Positions 1-5,465 of a DNA stretch of 17,796 nt are shown piece after piece. The position numbers and the translations under genes were made by a program. The DNA comes from an uncultured Christensenellaceae bacterium. GTDB taxonomy: Bacteria > Bacillota > Clostridia > Christensenellales > Borkfalkiaceae. The notes under the pieces were generated by a model. That model was given only the letters and a program-made list of their open reading frames with translations, was not told the DNA's origin and did not search any database. The stretch covers positions 92,626 through 110,421 of the forward strand of contig CAJUOV010000006.1 of the NCBI GenBank assembly GCA_910588695.1, in the 5' to 3' direction. Every line of letters begins with the position of its first letter. Position 1 is the stretch's first letter.

Positions 1-40
1 CGTCAATCTTTTTCACGGGCTAAACGATAATTTTCTCAAT

Positions 41-77
41 AAAAAAACTCCCGCGCGGATTGATTCCGCGCGGGAGT
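41..77 (-). terminator. Rho-independent terminator of the spoIIA operon
   Basis: A perfect 13-bp stem (47-59 with 65-77) closes a 5-nt loop. On the minus strand it is followed by seven Ts (plus-strand A41-47). It lies 12 bp after the sigF stop codon, so it ends the spoIIA transcript. Confidence 0.93.
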
Positions 78-88
78 CTACAAATATT

Positions 89-814
89 TCAACTTTCTAA
101 TTCTTTTTTAAATTCCTTTAATATTCTGCTTTCGATTCTCGATATCTGCACCTGAGAAACACCGATCGCCTTGGCGACTTCGCTCTGCGTCATGTCTCGG
201 AAAAAACGCAGAAACACTATCTTCTTTTCCCGTTCGGGCAACTTCTCGATCGCGGACTTCAATACCATTTTTTCGATCATCTCGTCCTGATTGTCCTTAG
301 AGGACAATTTTTCTTCAAGCGAAACCGACTTCTCGTCTTTATAATCGCTTTTTTCATAGATCGAAACAGGCATACGCGAAGAACCGAGAGTGAACACCAC
401 CTCGCCTTCATCCATCGAAAAAGCCGCGGCAATCTCTTTTACGCTCGGCTGGTCTCCGTGCTCCGAAGAATAGCTTTCGATATATTTATTGATGTCGCGC
501 GCGTTTTTTTTGATTGCGCGCGAAACCTTCACGCTTCCGTCGTCGCGCAGAAAGCGCTTGATCTCCCCCGCGATCATAGGCACCGCGTAAGTCGAAAACC
601 GCACGCCGAAACTTGTGTCGAACCCCGCGATCGCTTTCAAAAACCCCATGCTCGCAAGCTGAAAGAGATCGTCATATTCCACGCCCTTGTTCAGATACCG
701 TTTCAGAATGCTCTTCAAGAGAGATGTGTTATGCGTGAGAAGAAGTTCTTTCGCTTCGTTGTCTCCCTCTTTGGCGCGCGCTAAAAGCGCAAGCGTTTCC
801 TTTTCATCGAGCAT
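89..814 (-). CDS. sigF: RNA polymerase sigma-F factor, sporulation
   Basis: Forespore-specific sigma factor (SpoIIAC). It directs the first compartment-specific transcription programme in the prespore and is held inactive by SpoIIAB. The 241-aa protein has a sigma-70 region 2 (about residues 45-105, with YDDLFQLASMGFLKAI and the -10 binding stretch GVRFSTYAVPMIAGEIKRF) and a region 4 helix-turn-helix near the C-terminus (LPEREKKIVFLRFF, then VAKAIGVSQVQISRIE). Its length fits the SigF/SigG family, whose Bacillus member is about 255 aa. SigG is the main alternative, but the upstream spoIIAA and spoIIAB settle the call. The start codon overlaps the end of spoIIAB by 11 nt and has a GGCGGGG-type ribosome site, so translation is coupled. 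The operon ends at the hairpin at 41-77. Confidence 0.96.
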   Translation of the reverse strand: MLDEKETLALLARAKEGDNEAKELLLTHNTSLLKSILKRYLNKGVEYDDLFQLASMGFLKAIAGFDTSFGVRFSTYAVPMIAGEIKRFLRDDGSVKVSRAIKKNARDINKYIESYSSEHGDQPSVKEIAAAFSMDEGEVVFTLGSSRMPVSIYEKSDYKDEKSVSLEEKLSSKDNQDEMIEKMVLKSAIEKLPEREKKIVFLRFFRDMTQSEVAKAIGVSQVQISRIESRILKEFKKELES

Positions 815-1241
815 TGATCCCCGCCTTCGCGCCGAAGTCCTTTTCCATAATGACCGTTGTTCCCGCGCCCCGATCAGATTGCAGAGAAAATTTGTTCATA
901 AACGTCTGCATGATTGTAAACCCCATTCCCGAACGTTCCTCTTCGGATGCGGTGGTATAGAAGGGCTGTTGCGCACGCTCGATGTCGTCAATCCCCTTCC
1001 CGCTGTCGGAAATCTCAATATGTAGGCTATGTTTCTCCGTTCTGCAACGCAGGGTAATCCATCCTTCTTTTCCGCCGTATCCGTGAACGATTGCGTTCGT
1101 CACCGCCTCGGAAACGGCGGTCTTAACGTCGGACAATTCGGCAAGCGAAGGATTGAGCGGCAGAATAAACGCCGCGACGGCGTTCCTCGCAAAAATCTCG
1201 TTCTCGGAACGGGATAAAAATTTAAGTTCCATTTCGTTCAT
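804..1241 (-). CDS. spoIIAB: Anti-sigma F factor and SpoIIAA kinase
   Basis: Serine protein kinase of the GHKL ATPase fold. It binds and inhibits sigma-F, and it phosphorylates and inactivates SpoIIAA. The 145-aa protein shows the N-box (EAVTNAIVHGY, about residues 45-55), the G1 box (DSGKGI, about 79-84) and the G2 box (ERSGMGF, about 102-108), all expected for SpoIIAB. It lies between spoIIAA (7-nt gap) and sigF (11-nt overlap), the canonical order. Nothing is missing or unusual. Confidence 0.96.
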   Translation of the reverse strand: MNEMELKFLSRSENEIFARNAVAAFILPLNPSLAELSDVKTAVSEAVTNAIVHGYGGKEGWITLRCRTEKHSLHIEISDSGKGIDDIERAQQPFYTTASEEERSGMGFTIMQTFMNKFSLQSDRGAGTTVIMEKDFGAKAGINAR

Positions 1242-1248
1242 ATTCCAC

Positions 1249-1557
1249 CTAAATTCTCGGCATCAACGTGTAAATTCCGCTCAGTTCGAGAATTTTATCC
1301 GCGCCCGTATTCGGGTTTTCGAGATACATTCCCATGCCGTACTTCTTTAACCTTTTGTAGCGCCCGATCAAAAAGCCGATCCCCGTGGAATCCATAAATT
1401 TTACGCCCGCAAGATTAAAAACCGCACGGGAAAGCCCCGCGTTTTCGTCGATGAGGCGGTCGGCTTCTTCGCGCACCGATGAAACCGAATGTTCGTCGAG
1501 TTCCCCCGCAAGATAGATGTATAGATCGTCGCCTTTCAGATTGCCTTTTAGTTCCAT
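1249..1557 (-). CDS. spoIIAA: Anti-anti-sigma F factor (STAS domain)
   Basis: STAS-domain protein of 102 aa. In its unphosphorylated form it captures SpoIIAB and frees sigma-F in the prespore. The phosphorylation loop is visible as FMDSTGIGFLIGRY, with Ser57 the likely phosphosite (Ser58 in Bacillus subtilis). The start is supported by GAGGGAG about 8 nt upstream on the minus strand. It is the first gene of the operon. A 15-bp dyad lies 36-50 bp upstream (1593-1607). I did not find a convincing sigma-H promoter, although the family is normally sigma-H controlled. Confidence 0.95.
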   Translation of the reverse strand: MELKGNLKGDDLYIYLAGELDEHSVSSVREEADRLIDENAGLSRAVFNLAGVKFMDSTGIGFLIGRYKRLKKYGMGMYLENPNTGADKILELSGIYTLMPRI

Positions 1558-1592
1558 CTACTTCTCCCTCGTGAATTTGTTTCAAACATTGT

Positions 1593-1607
1593 AACAAACC
1601 GTTTGTT
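1593..1607. promoter_or_regulatory. Palindrome upstream of spoIIAA
   Basis: AACAAACCGTTTGTT is a perfect 7-bp inverted repeat around one central base, in the leader or promoter region of the spoIIA operon. It could be an operator. No binding protein can be assigned from the sequence. Confidence 0.35.
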
Positions 1608-1692
1608 TTGAAATTTATCTAATTCTGTCAAAGAAAGAGATTTCGCGTCGAAAAAATTTTATCCGTATTTTGCAAAATGGGCGAAAAAATAC

Positions 1693-1721
1693 TTGACATT
1701 TATCGGGTTTTATAATATGAT
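1693..1721 (+). promoter_or_regulatory. Promoter of the tRNA operon
   Basis: TTGACA (1693-1698), a 17-bp spacer and TATGAT (1716-1721), a near-perfect housekeeping promoter. Transcription would start near 1728, about 25 bp before the first tRNA. A TATAAT at 1711 looks better by itself but would leave only a 12-bp spacer. Confidence 0.85.
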
Positions 1722-1752
1722 AAACAAGCATTGCGAATGAACCCGTAAGTAC

Positions 1753-1829
1753 GGGCCTTTAGCTCAGTTGGTTAGAGCTGCCGGCTCATAACCGGCTGGT
1801 CCGCGGTTCGAGTCCGTGAAGGCCCACCA
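1753..1829 (+). tRNA. tRNA with CAU anticodon (probably Ile2, possibly Met)
   Basis: A 77-nt cloverleaf with encoded CCA. The acceptor stem GGGCCUU/AAGGCCC, D-arm, anticodon stem GCCGG/CCGGC with loop CUCAUAA (anticodon 1787-1789) and T-arm are all present. The loop and the AGCUCAGUUGGUUAGAGC D-arm resemble the lysidine-modified tRNA-Ile2 of Firmicutes more than elongator Met. CAU alone cannot decide between them; a tilS recognition model would. Confidence 0.93.
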
Positions 1830-1877
1830 ATCATTTGTACCGGTTCGGTCGGCGGGGATCGCAAGCAACAGAAATTT

Positions 1878-1954
1878 GGCCCGATAGCTCAGTTGGTTAG
1901 AGCGCCAGCCTGTCACGCTGGAGGTCGACGGTTCGAGCCCGTTTCGGGTCGCCA
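1878..1954 (+). tRNA. tRNA-Asp (GTC)
   Basis: A 77-nt cloverleaf with encoded CCA: acceptor GGCCCGA/UCGGGUC with one G-U pair, anticodon stem CCAGC/GCUGG, loop CUGUCAC, anticodon GTC at 1912-1914, discriminator G. Confidence 0.96.
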
Positions 1955-1959
1955 AAATA

Positions 1960-2004
1960 AAGCCTCATTCCGAGGAATGAGGCTTATGCCTTGAAAAAGG
2001 CATA
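1960..2004 (+). other. Two tandem hairpins between tRNA-Asp and tRNA-Phe
   Basis: The first hairpin is an 11-bp perfect stem (AAGCCTCATTC, 1960-1970, with 1975-1985) and a CGAG loop. The second abuts it: TATGCCTT/AAGGCATA (1985-2004) with a GAAA tetraloop. Neither has a U-run. They are probably processing or stability elements of the polycistronic tRNA precursor. Confidence 0.6.
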
Positions 2005-2007
2005 AAT

Positions 2008-2083
2008 GCCTTGGTAGCTCAGTCGGTAGAGCGGTGGACTGAAAATCCATATGTCGGCGGTTCGATTCCACCCCAAGGCACCA
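2008..2083 (+). tRNA. tRNA-Phe (GAA)
   Basis: A 76-nt cloverleaf with encoded CCA: acceptor GCCUUGG/CCAAGGC, loop CUGAAAA with anticodon GAA at 2041-2043, and a normal T-arm. Confidence 0.96.
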
Positions 2084-2158
2084 CGTCGTCGGCGCGGGAC
2101 GAACTTTGCAAGCGTTCACCTGCGGTAAACGCTTTGCTTTAGCGTCCGCGCCTCCTCT

Positions 2159-2189
2159 TTCCAAAAAAATACTTCGTCTTTTTTTGGAA
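2159..2189 (+). other. Hairpin between tRNA-Phe and tRNA-Thr
   Basis: Perfect 11-bp inverted repeat TTCCAAAAAAA/TTTTTTTGGAA with a 9-nt loop. Its U-rich right arm makes it resemble a weak attenuator. It lies inside the tRNA operon, so it cannot be a full terminator unless tRNA-Thr and tRNA-Tyr have a promoter of their own; I see none. Confidence 0.45.
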
Positions 2190-2211
2190 TCAAAACCCCT
2201 GACGGGGATAT

Positions 2212-2287
2212 GCCGGTGTAGCTCAACTGGCAGAGCAGCTGATTTGTAATCAGCAGGTTACAGGTTCGATTCCTGCCACCGGCTCCA
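2212..2287 (+). tRNA. tRNA-Thr (TGT)
   Basis: A 76-nt cloverleaf with encoded CCA: acceptor GCCGGUG/CACCGGC, anticodon stem GCUGA/UCAGC, loop UUUGUAA, anticodon TGT at 2245-2247. Confidence 0.96.
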
Positions 2288-2309
2288 TCGGTTTTTCAAT
2301 TTCATATTC

Positions 2310-2394
2310 GGGAAGATTCCAGAGCGGCCAAATGGATCAGACTGTAAATCTGACGTCTACGACTTCGGTGGTTCGAATCCACCTCTTCCCACCA
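2310..2394 (+). tRNA. tRNA-Tyr (GTA), integration target
   Basis: An 85-nt class II tRNA with encoded CCA: acceptor GGGAAGA/UCUUCCC, anticodon stem UCAGA/UCUGA, loop CUGUAAA (anticodon GTA at 2344-2346), and a long variable arm around 2354-2366. It is complete in this window. Bases 2341-2356, covering the anticodon loop and the 3' side of its stem, recur three times at 17713-17796, marking it as the attachment gene of the element. Confidence 0.97.
2341..2356. other. attL core within tRNA-Tyr
   Basis: ACTGTAAATCTGACGT is identical to the three copies beside the integrase at 17713, 17747 and 17781. Identity stops on both sides, so the visible core is 16 bp. The position in an anticodon arm is typical for tyrosine integrases. 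Confidence 0.85.
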
Positions 2395-2395
2395 C

Positions 2396-2446
2396 CACAA
2401 GATACGGGAAAAAAACAGTTATTTTTTCCCGTATCTTGTGTTTTTT
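2396..2446 (+). terminator. Terminator of the tRNA operon
   Basis: A 19-bp perfect stem (2396-2414 with 2422-2440), a 7-nt loop, then six Ts. It begins one base after the tRNA-Tyr CCA. It lies inside the element side of attL, so the element may carry it together with the tRNA 3' half. Confidence 0.93.
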
Positions 2447-2497
2447 CGGGTATTTTCACTTTTTTGTTACCTGTATCCAAGTACCCGAAAAAAGCTC

Positions 2498-2515
2498 ATT
2501 TCCCCAATTTTCCCC
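2498..2515 (+). other. Candidate left arm-type integrase sites
   Basis: Two copies of an ATTTYCCCC-like motif (around 2498-2505 and 2507-2515), about 145-160 bp inside the attL core. Similar motifs sit next to the right att array (around 17592-17642). Tyrosine integrases of this class bind such arm sites with their N-terminal domain. Based on pattern only. Confidence 0.3.
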
Positions 2516-2646
2516 AAAAATAAAAATACCGTTTCTGCTCTCTTCCCGTCAAATACGGGGAGTTTTATTTTTACATTATATTGCGGCAACCGACACCCGC
2601 GAGCAGCTTGAAAATCGCGGCGTACTCGACACGGGTTCGTTATTCA

Positions 2647-2712
2647 CTCCTGCGCCGACGGAGCGCGCGGCACGGCGCAAAGGCGACGTGCGGAACTCTT
2701 ACGGCGCAGGAG
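2647..2712. repeat. Long inverted repeat in the non-coding region
   Basis: CTCCTGCGCCG (2647-2657) is the exact reverse complement of 2702-2712. Inside, GCACG (2670-2674) pairs with CGTGC (2687-2691), giving a two-stage cruciform. The segment is much richer in G+C than its flanks. Confidence 0.6.
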
Positions 2713-2833
2713 AAGCTGCACGTCGGAAAACGAAAAAACAAACTTCGGCGGAAAACGACCGGATCCGAAAAAAACGCGACGGCGGCGGGTGTTGCTCTAT
2801 TCGGAAAAACAACGTTTTACCGATCGAGCAGAT

Positions 2834-2859
2834 AGGCGGGCGCGAACACGCGCCCGCCT
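2834..2859. repeat. Perfect 11-bp hairpin, origin/packaging candidate
   Basis: AGGCGGGCGCG pairs perfectly with CGCGCCCGCCT around an AACA loop. There is no U-run on either strand, so it is not a terminator. It is the most stable short hairpin in the gene-free region. Confidence 0.65.
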
Positions 2860-2862
2860 GAA

Positions 2863-2889
2863 CGGTAGAACGTACAATACGTCCTACCG
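2863..2889. repeat. Second hairpin, 3 bp after the first
   Basis: CGGTAG-A-ACGTA pairs with TACGT-C-CTACCG around a CAA loop: 11 pairs and a single A-C mismatch. It follows the 2834-2859 hairpin by three bases and also lacks a U-run. Confidence 0.6.
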
Positions 2890-3007
2890 CATTTAATTTT
2901 TTCTTGAAAATTTTTCCCGACGCTTGCGGAGTGGGGAAATTTTCATAGAAAAATTTTTTGCCAAATAGAACGACCCGAAAATTTTTTTCTCCCCCGCCGT
3001 TCCAATT

Positions 3008-3033
3008 AAAAAGCCGTCCCGCCCGGGCGGCTT
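3008..3033 (-). terminator. Probable minus-strand terminator of the phage operon
   Basis: On the minus strand AAGCCG-CCC pairs with GGG-A-CGGCTT (9 bp, one bulged A) around a GGGC loop and runs into TTTTT and AATT. It lies about 250 bp beyond the last operon gene. The CTTCCTTTTT on the other side could also make it work on the plus strand. Confidence 0.55.
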
Positions 3034-3186
3034 CCTTTTTCCTTTCACTCCGCGCCACCCCTGCGCGCGGAGAATAGAAAAAGGTTTAGACATATATATG
3101 TATAGCAATTCGGAAATTTTTGTACTTTCATTACGATTATATTGCCCTATTCATAGTTTACTTGTTTCCCGCTTTTTTCAGTGTAA

Positions 3187-3235
3187 AAGAAAGCCCCCGC
3201 GGATTTCTCCGTGAGAGCCGTGACGCCGCTTTCTT
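3187..3235. repeat. Hairpin after the replication gene
   Basis: AAGAAAGC (3187-3194) pairs with GCTTTCTT (3228-3235); an inner CGCGGA/TCCGTG stem sits in the loop. On the minus strand the outer arm ends in CTTTCTTTTAC, so it may also work as a weak operon terminator. Confidence 0.45.
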
Positions 3236-3245
3236 ATTCAACGCC

Positions 3246-3278
3246 GAAAAGCGCGGTCGTGCCACGCTTTTCTTTTTC
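3246..3278 (+). terminator. Plus-strand terminator-like hairpin
   Basis: GAAAAGCG (3246-3253) pairs with CGCTTTTC (3265-3272), with a further GG/CC inside, then TTTTTC. On the plus strand this is a good intrinsic terminator. It lies 4 bp beyond the replication gene and would block plus-strand transcription entering the operon from the origin side. Confidence 0.5.
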
Positions 3279-3281
3279 TAT

Positions 3282-4460
3282 TCAATTCGCCGCTTTGTTA
3301 CCGAACCCGCTTTCCCATGGCGGTCCGTTCGAGAAGTTTTGATAATAGCATCCGCACATCTTCCCGTCTTTCAAAAAGCCTGTGTCCGAACACTTTCTGC
3401 ACCGATAATGCGGGAGAAGATCGTCCTCCGTCATGCAGATCGATTTCAACGCATTCCGGCGACGTTCTTTAATCTCTGCAAGCGTTTGAGAAAGCGTCTT
3501 GACTTGCTCCGCCGTTCCGTATTCTTCGGCGCGGGAAAACTCGATCTCGCACTTCTTCATTGCCTTATCCGCTTCCTTGAACTCGGCGTTCTCTTCGGCT
3601 CTTTTCCTGTTCTGCTCCGCCTCATCGAGCGCGCGTTGGCGATTCTGAGAATGATAACGCTCGAATTCGCCTCGCGCTTCCGCCGATTCCGCCGCTTCCG
3701 CCGATTGTTCCGCATATGTCTTTTTTCGCTCTTCTTTCGCTCGTCGCGGCTTATGGATCATCAGAAGGCGCACCTTTTTATTGACGTAAAAGCGGACGCG
3801 TTTTTCGAGATGTATGTAATTGAAAGTTCCGCGCACAAACAGAAATCCCGCGCTTATCAAACACTTTATTCCTTCCCTTACGTCCCGTTCGCAACAACCC
3901 GTTTGCTCGCAAAGCTCTTTCACCGAAAAATCACAACCTTTCGCCTGCGGCTTGTTACAATGCGCGCCCAAAAGTGAAATCAGAATCACCTCGAAGTCGC
4001 GGAGCTTGCGCGGGCGATTCTCTCTGGGTATGTAAAATTCCTGATCTTGAAGATACCGCTCGAATGTGATGAAAAATTCCTTGTCTTTCTTTCCTTCGTA
4101 CACATATTCCGCTTTTTTATGGTAATGCTTCGTCTGCGTCAATAAGCCCGCGCCGGTTCCCGTTTTAATCCCCTTTGCGACCGTTCTGCGGGAATATCCC
4201 GTTATCCTCTGCAAATCCGTATAAGAACGGTTGCAGCGGGCTTCCAAATCGTCTTTCAGCTTTGAAAAGGAATATCCTTCACCGATGATCCTTAATTCGG
4301 AAAAGTCAAACCTGCGCATAACGATCTCTCCGTTCTGCGCTACGATATTTTCTCCGCTTTTGCTTTTCCTCGGAATCTTTGCTCCTAAAAGATAGACAGG
4401 GAGCGCCCAATATTCATTGGATCGTTTCGGCAAATTCAGTTGTTTCCACGCATTCTCCAT
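3282..4460 (-). CDS. Replication protein: winged-helix with C-terminal zinc ribbon
   Basis: A 392-aa protein that I read as the element's replication initiator or replisome organiser. It has at least two helix-turn-helix-like segments: YTDLQRITGYSRRTVAKGI (about residues 77-97) and VKELCEQTGCCERDVREGIK (about 190-210, followed by a wing). A charged Ala/Glu/Arg coiled-coil stretch spans about 240-330. A four-Cys ribbon follows (Cys354, Cys357, Cys369, Cys371, CRKCSDTGF...CGC), of the kind at the N-terminus of Firmicute DnaC/DnaI-like helicase loaders. There is no ATPase, no HUH motif and no catalytic Tyr pair, so it more likely recruits the host primosome than nicks DNA. It is the last operon gene and borders the hairpin-rich region, its likely binding site. 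The function is inferred from motifs; a large regulator is the alternative. Confidence 0.6.
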   Translation of the reverse strand: MENAWKQLNLPKRSNEYWALPVYLLGAKIPRKSKSGENIVAQNGEIVMRRFDFSELRIIGEGYSFSKLKDDLEARCNRSYTDLQRITGYSRRTVAKGIKTGTGAGLLTQTKHYHKKAEYVYEGKKDKEFFITFERYLQDQEFYIPRENRPRKLRDFEVILISLLGAHCNKPQAKGCDFSVKELCEQTGCCERDVREGIKCLISAGFLFVRGTFNYIHLEKRVRFYVNKKVRLLMIHKPRRAKEERKKTYAEQSAEAAESAEARGEFERYHSQNRQRALDEAEQNRKRAEENAEFKEADKAMKKCEIEFSRAEEYGTAEQVKTLSQTLAEIKERRRNALKSICMTEDDLLPHYRCRKCSDTGFLKDGKMCGCYYQNFSNGPPWESGFGNKAAN

Positions 4461-4490
4461 GCCTTTAACCCTTCTCTAAATATTTGTTTC

Positions 4491-5465
4491 TTACTCCGCG
4501 ATCGCCTCGAAGATCGGGTATGCCTGCTGCGGTACTACTGCATTTCCGAGCCCTCTAAGTCTGTCCACCCGAGCGGGAACCCCATGAGCCACTCGACCCA
4601 CGTCGGGTTCAGCTTCCCACCATTCCCCGCCGACATTCCCCGACGCTCCTCTTCCGTGATCGTCCCCTGCTCCTGCAAATTGCGCAGTTTCGTCCGCGCG
4701 CCCGAACAGCCCCAGCTCGTCGCCTGCGGCGTCGGATATAGGGCTACATACTTGTGCAGATTGAACTGATGAGCGCCGTTGAACCCAACGTTCTTGCTGT
4801 CTGCAACCGTAGGTGTCGGGAACTTTTCCCGAATAGTACCCCCCCCCTGCGCTTCGAAATATGCTACCTGCTCCGAAAGATGTTTCTGCTTCTGATTGAC
4901 CCAACGCTCTGCCAGATTCGCGTTTGTCCGCCCCGAAAACTCCCCGTCGCTCGCCGTCGGCGTGCGCCACAAGGAACACCCGCTCCCGCTTGTGCGGCGC
5001 TCCCACGTCACAAGCTCCCCATATTCCCCACCCCACGTGATACCCCAGCGCGGCAAGGTCATCGAGCACTCTACGGAAATACCGTTGATTCTCTCTTGAA
5101 AATAAACCGGGCGTATTCTCACCGACGAACCACCGCGGTCTAATCTCTCCGAGCACCCTCGCAACTTCTCCCCACAGGTCACGCTCGTCACGATCGCCGA
5201 GACCCTTTCCCGCAAGGCTGTAAGGCTGACACGGAAATCCTGCGGATATGACGGTAATTTCTTCGGGATCGATTCCGAGCTCGGCAAGCCGTCCATTTGT
5301 AACTGTTCGGATATCATGAAGATTCGGCACTCCCTTGAAGTTCTTAGCAAGCACTCTGCTTGCGTACTCGTCTATTTCGCATTGGGCGACCGTTCTGAAC
5401 CCCGCCCACTCCGCAGCAAGATCGAGCCCGCCGATTCCGCTGCACAATGATAGATGATTGAGCAA
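4491..5465 (-). CDS. DNA cytosine-5 methyltransferase
   Basis: Transfers a methyl group from S-adenosylmethionine to cytosine C5. In order along 324 aa: motif I LCSGIGGLDLAAEW (6-20), motif IV GFPCQPYS with catalytic Cys79, motif VI as ENTPG (Glu116; ENV is commoner), motif VIII APHKRERVFLVA (156-167), a variable target-recognition stretch, then motif IX/X DRLRGLGNAVVPQQAYPIF at the C-terminus. The start is a TTG directly after the dam TAA stop, in the same frame (TAATTG), so expression probably depends on termination-reinitiation. No restriction enzyme is nearby, so it is an orphan methylase, perhaps for evading host restriction. Oddities: a G9 run (4839-4847) in the target-recognition stretch, and a second plausible coding frame overprinted on most of the gene. 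Confidence 0.9.
   Translation of the reverse strand: MLNHLSLCSGIGGLDLAAEWAGFRTVAQCEIDEYASRVLAKNFKGVPNLHDIRTVTNGRLAELGIDPEEITVISAGFPCQPYSLAGKGLGDRDERDLWGEVARVLGEIRPRWFVGENTPGLFSRENQRYFRRVLDDLAALGYHVGWGIWGACDVGAPHKRERVFLVAHADGERRGVFGADKRESGRALGQSEAETSFGAGSIFRSAGGGYYSGKVPDTYGCRQQERWVQRRSSVQSAQVCSPISDAAGDELGLFGRADETAQFAGAGDDHGRGASGNVGGEWWEAEPDVGRVAHGVPARVDRLRGLGNAVVPQQAYPIFEAIAE
4535..5350 (-). CDS. Overprinted +1 frame: phage methyltransferase-type C-terminal domain
   Basis: An open frame of 271 codons lying wholly within the cytosine methyltransferase gene, +1 relative to it. Its last 170 residues are not typical of a shadow frame. They contain TLPRWGITWGGEYGELVTW, then SLWRTPTASDGEFSG, FPTPTVADSKN, LYPTPQATS and a final KLNPTWVEWLMGFPLGWTDL, a series I know from phage DNA-methyltransferase-associated proteins. 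The first codon of the frame is TTG and no ribosome site stands out; internal ATGs are possible. It could be reached by +1 slippage at the G9 run 4839-4847, or independently initiated, or it may look conserved only because the methyltransferase codons beneath it are. Real translation is unproven. Confidence 0.4.
   Translation of the reverse strand: MLRTSRECRIFMISEQLQMDGLPSSESIPKKLPSYPQDFRVSLTALRERVSAIVTSVTCGEKLRGCSERLDRGGSSVRIRPVYFQERINGISVECSMTLPRWGITWGGEYGELVTWERRTSGSGCSLWRTPTASDGEFSGRTNANLAERWVNQKQKHLSEQVAYFEAQGGGTIREKFPTPTVADSKNVGFNGAHQFNLHKYVALYPTPQATSWGCSGARTKLRNLQEQGTITEEERRGMSAGNGGKLNPTWVEWLMGFPLGWTDLEGSEMQ
4839..4847 (-). repeat. G9 homopolymer inside the cytosine methyltransferase gene
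   Basis: Nine consecutive Cs on the plus strand, encoding three Gly codons between motifs VIII and IX. Losing one G moves the reading frame exactly into the overprinted frame that ends LNPTWVEWLMGFP. Gaining one G leads to a TAG after about 31 codons. It has the position and length of a contingency tract. Confidence 0.6.

Larger units (their letters stand above)
2447..3281. other. 835-bp gene-free, hairpin-rich region (candidate origin/packaging region)
   Basis: I find no credible gene here. The open frames are of biased composition, lack good ribosome sites and match nothing I recognise. The region holds a long inverted repeat (2647-2712), two adjacent perfect or near-perfect hairpins (2834-2889), AT-rich inverted repeats around 2905-2990, a minus-strand terminator (3008-3033) and two hairpins abutting the last operon gene (3187-3278). 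In filamentous phages the single intergenic region holds the replication origins and packaging hairpin as strong stem-loops; this stretch has that look. The function is inferred. Confidence 0.5.

Noticed and set aside
1608..1680. Sigma-H promoter for spoIIA
   Set aside because: Only a poor match (CGGATAA with GAAAT at the wrong spacing) on the minus strand; not enough to call.
2436..3058. Open frames on both strands in the non-coding region (2436-2861 plus, 2699-3058 minus)
   Set aside because: No suitable ribosome site, biased residues (Arg, Lys, Phe runs), overlapping strong hairpins and a terminator, no recognisable domain.
3120..3977. 285-codon plus-strand frame
   Set aside because: Antisense to the replication gene, whose motifs, start and operon position are convincing; composition is that of a complement frame.
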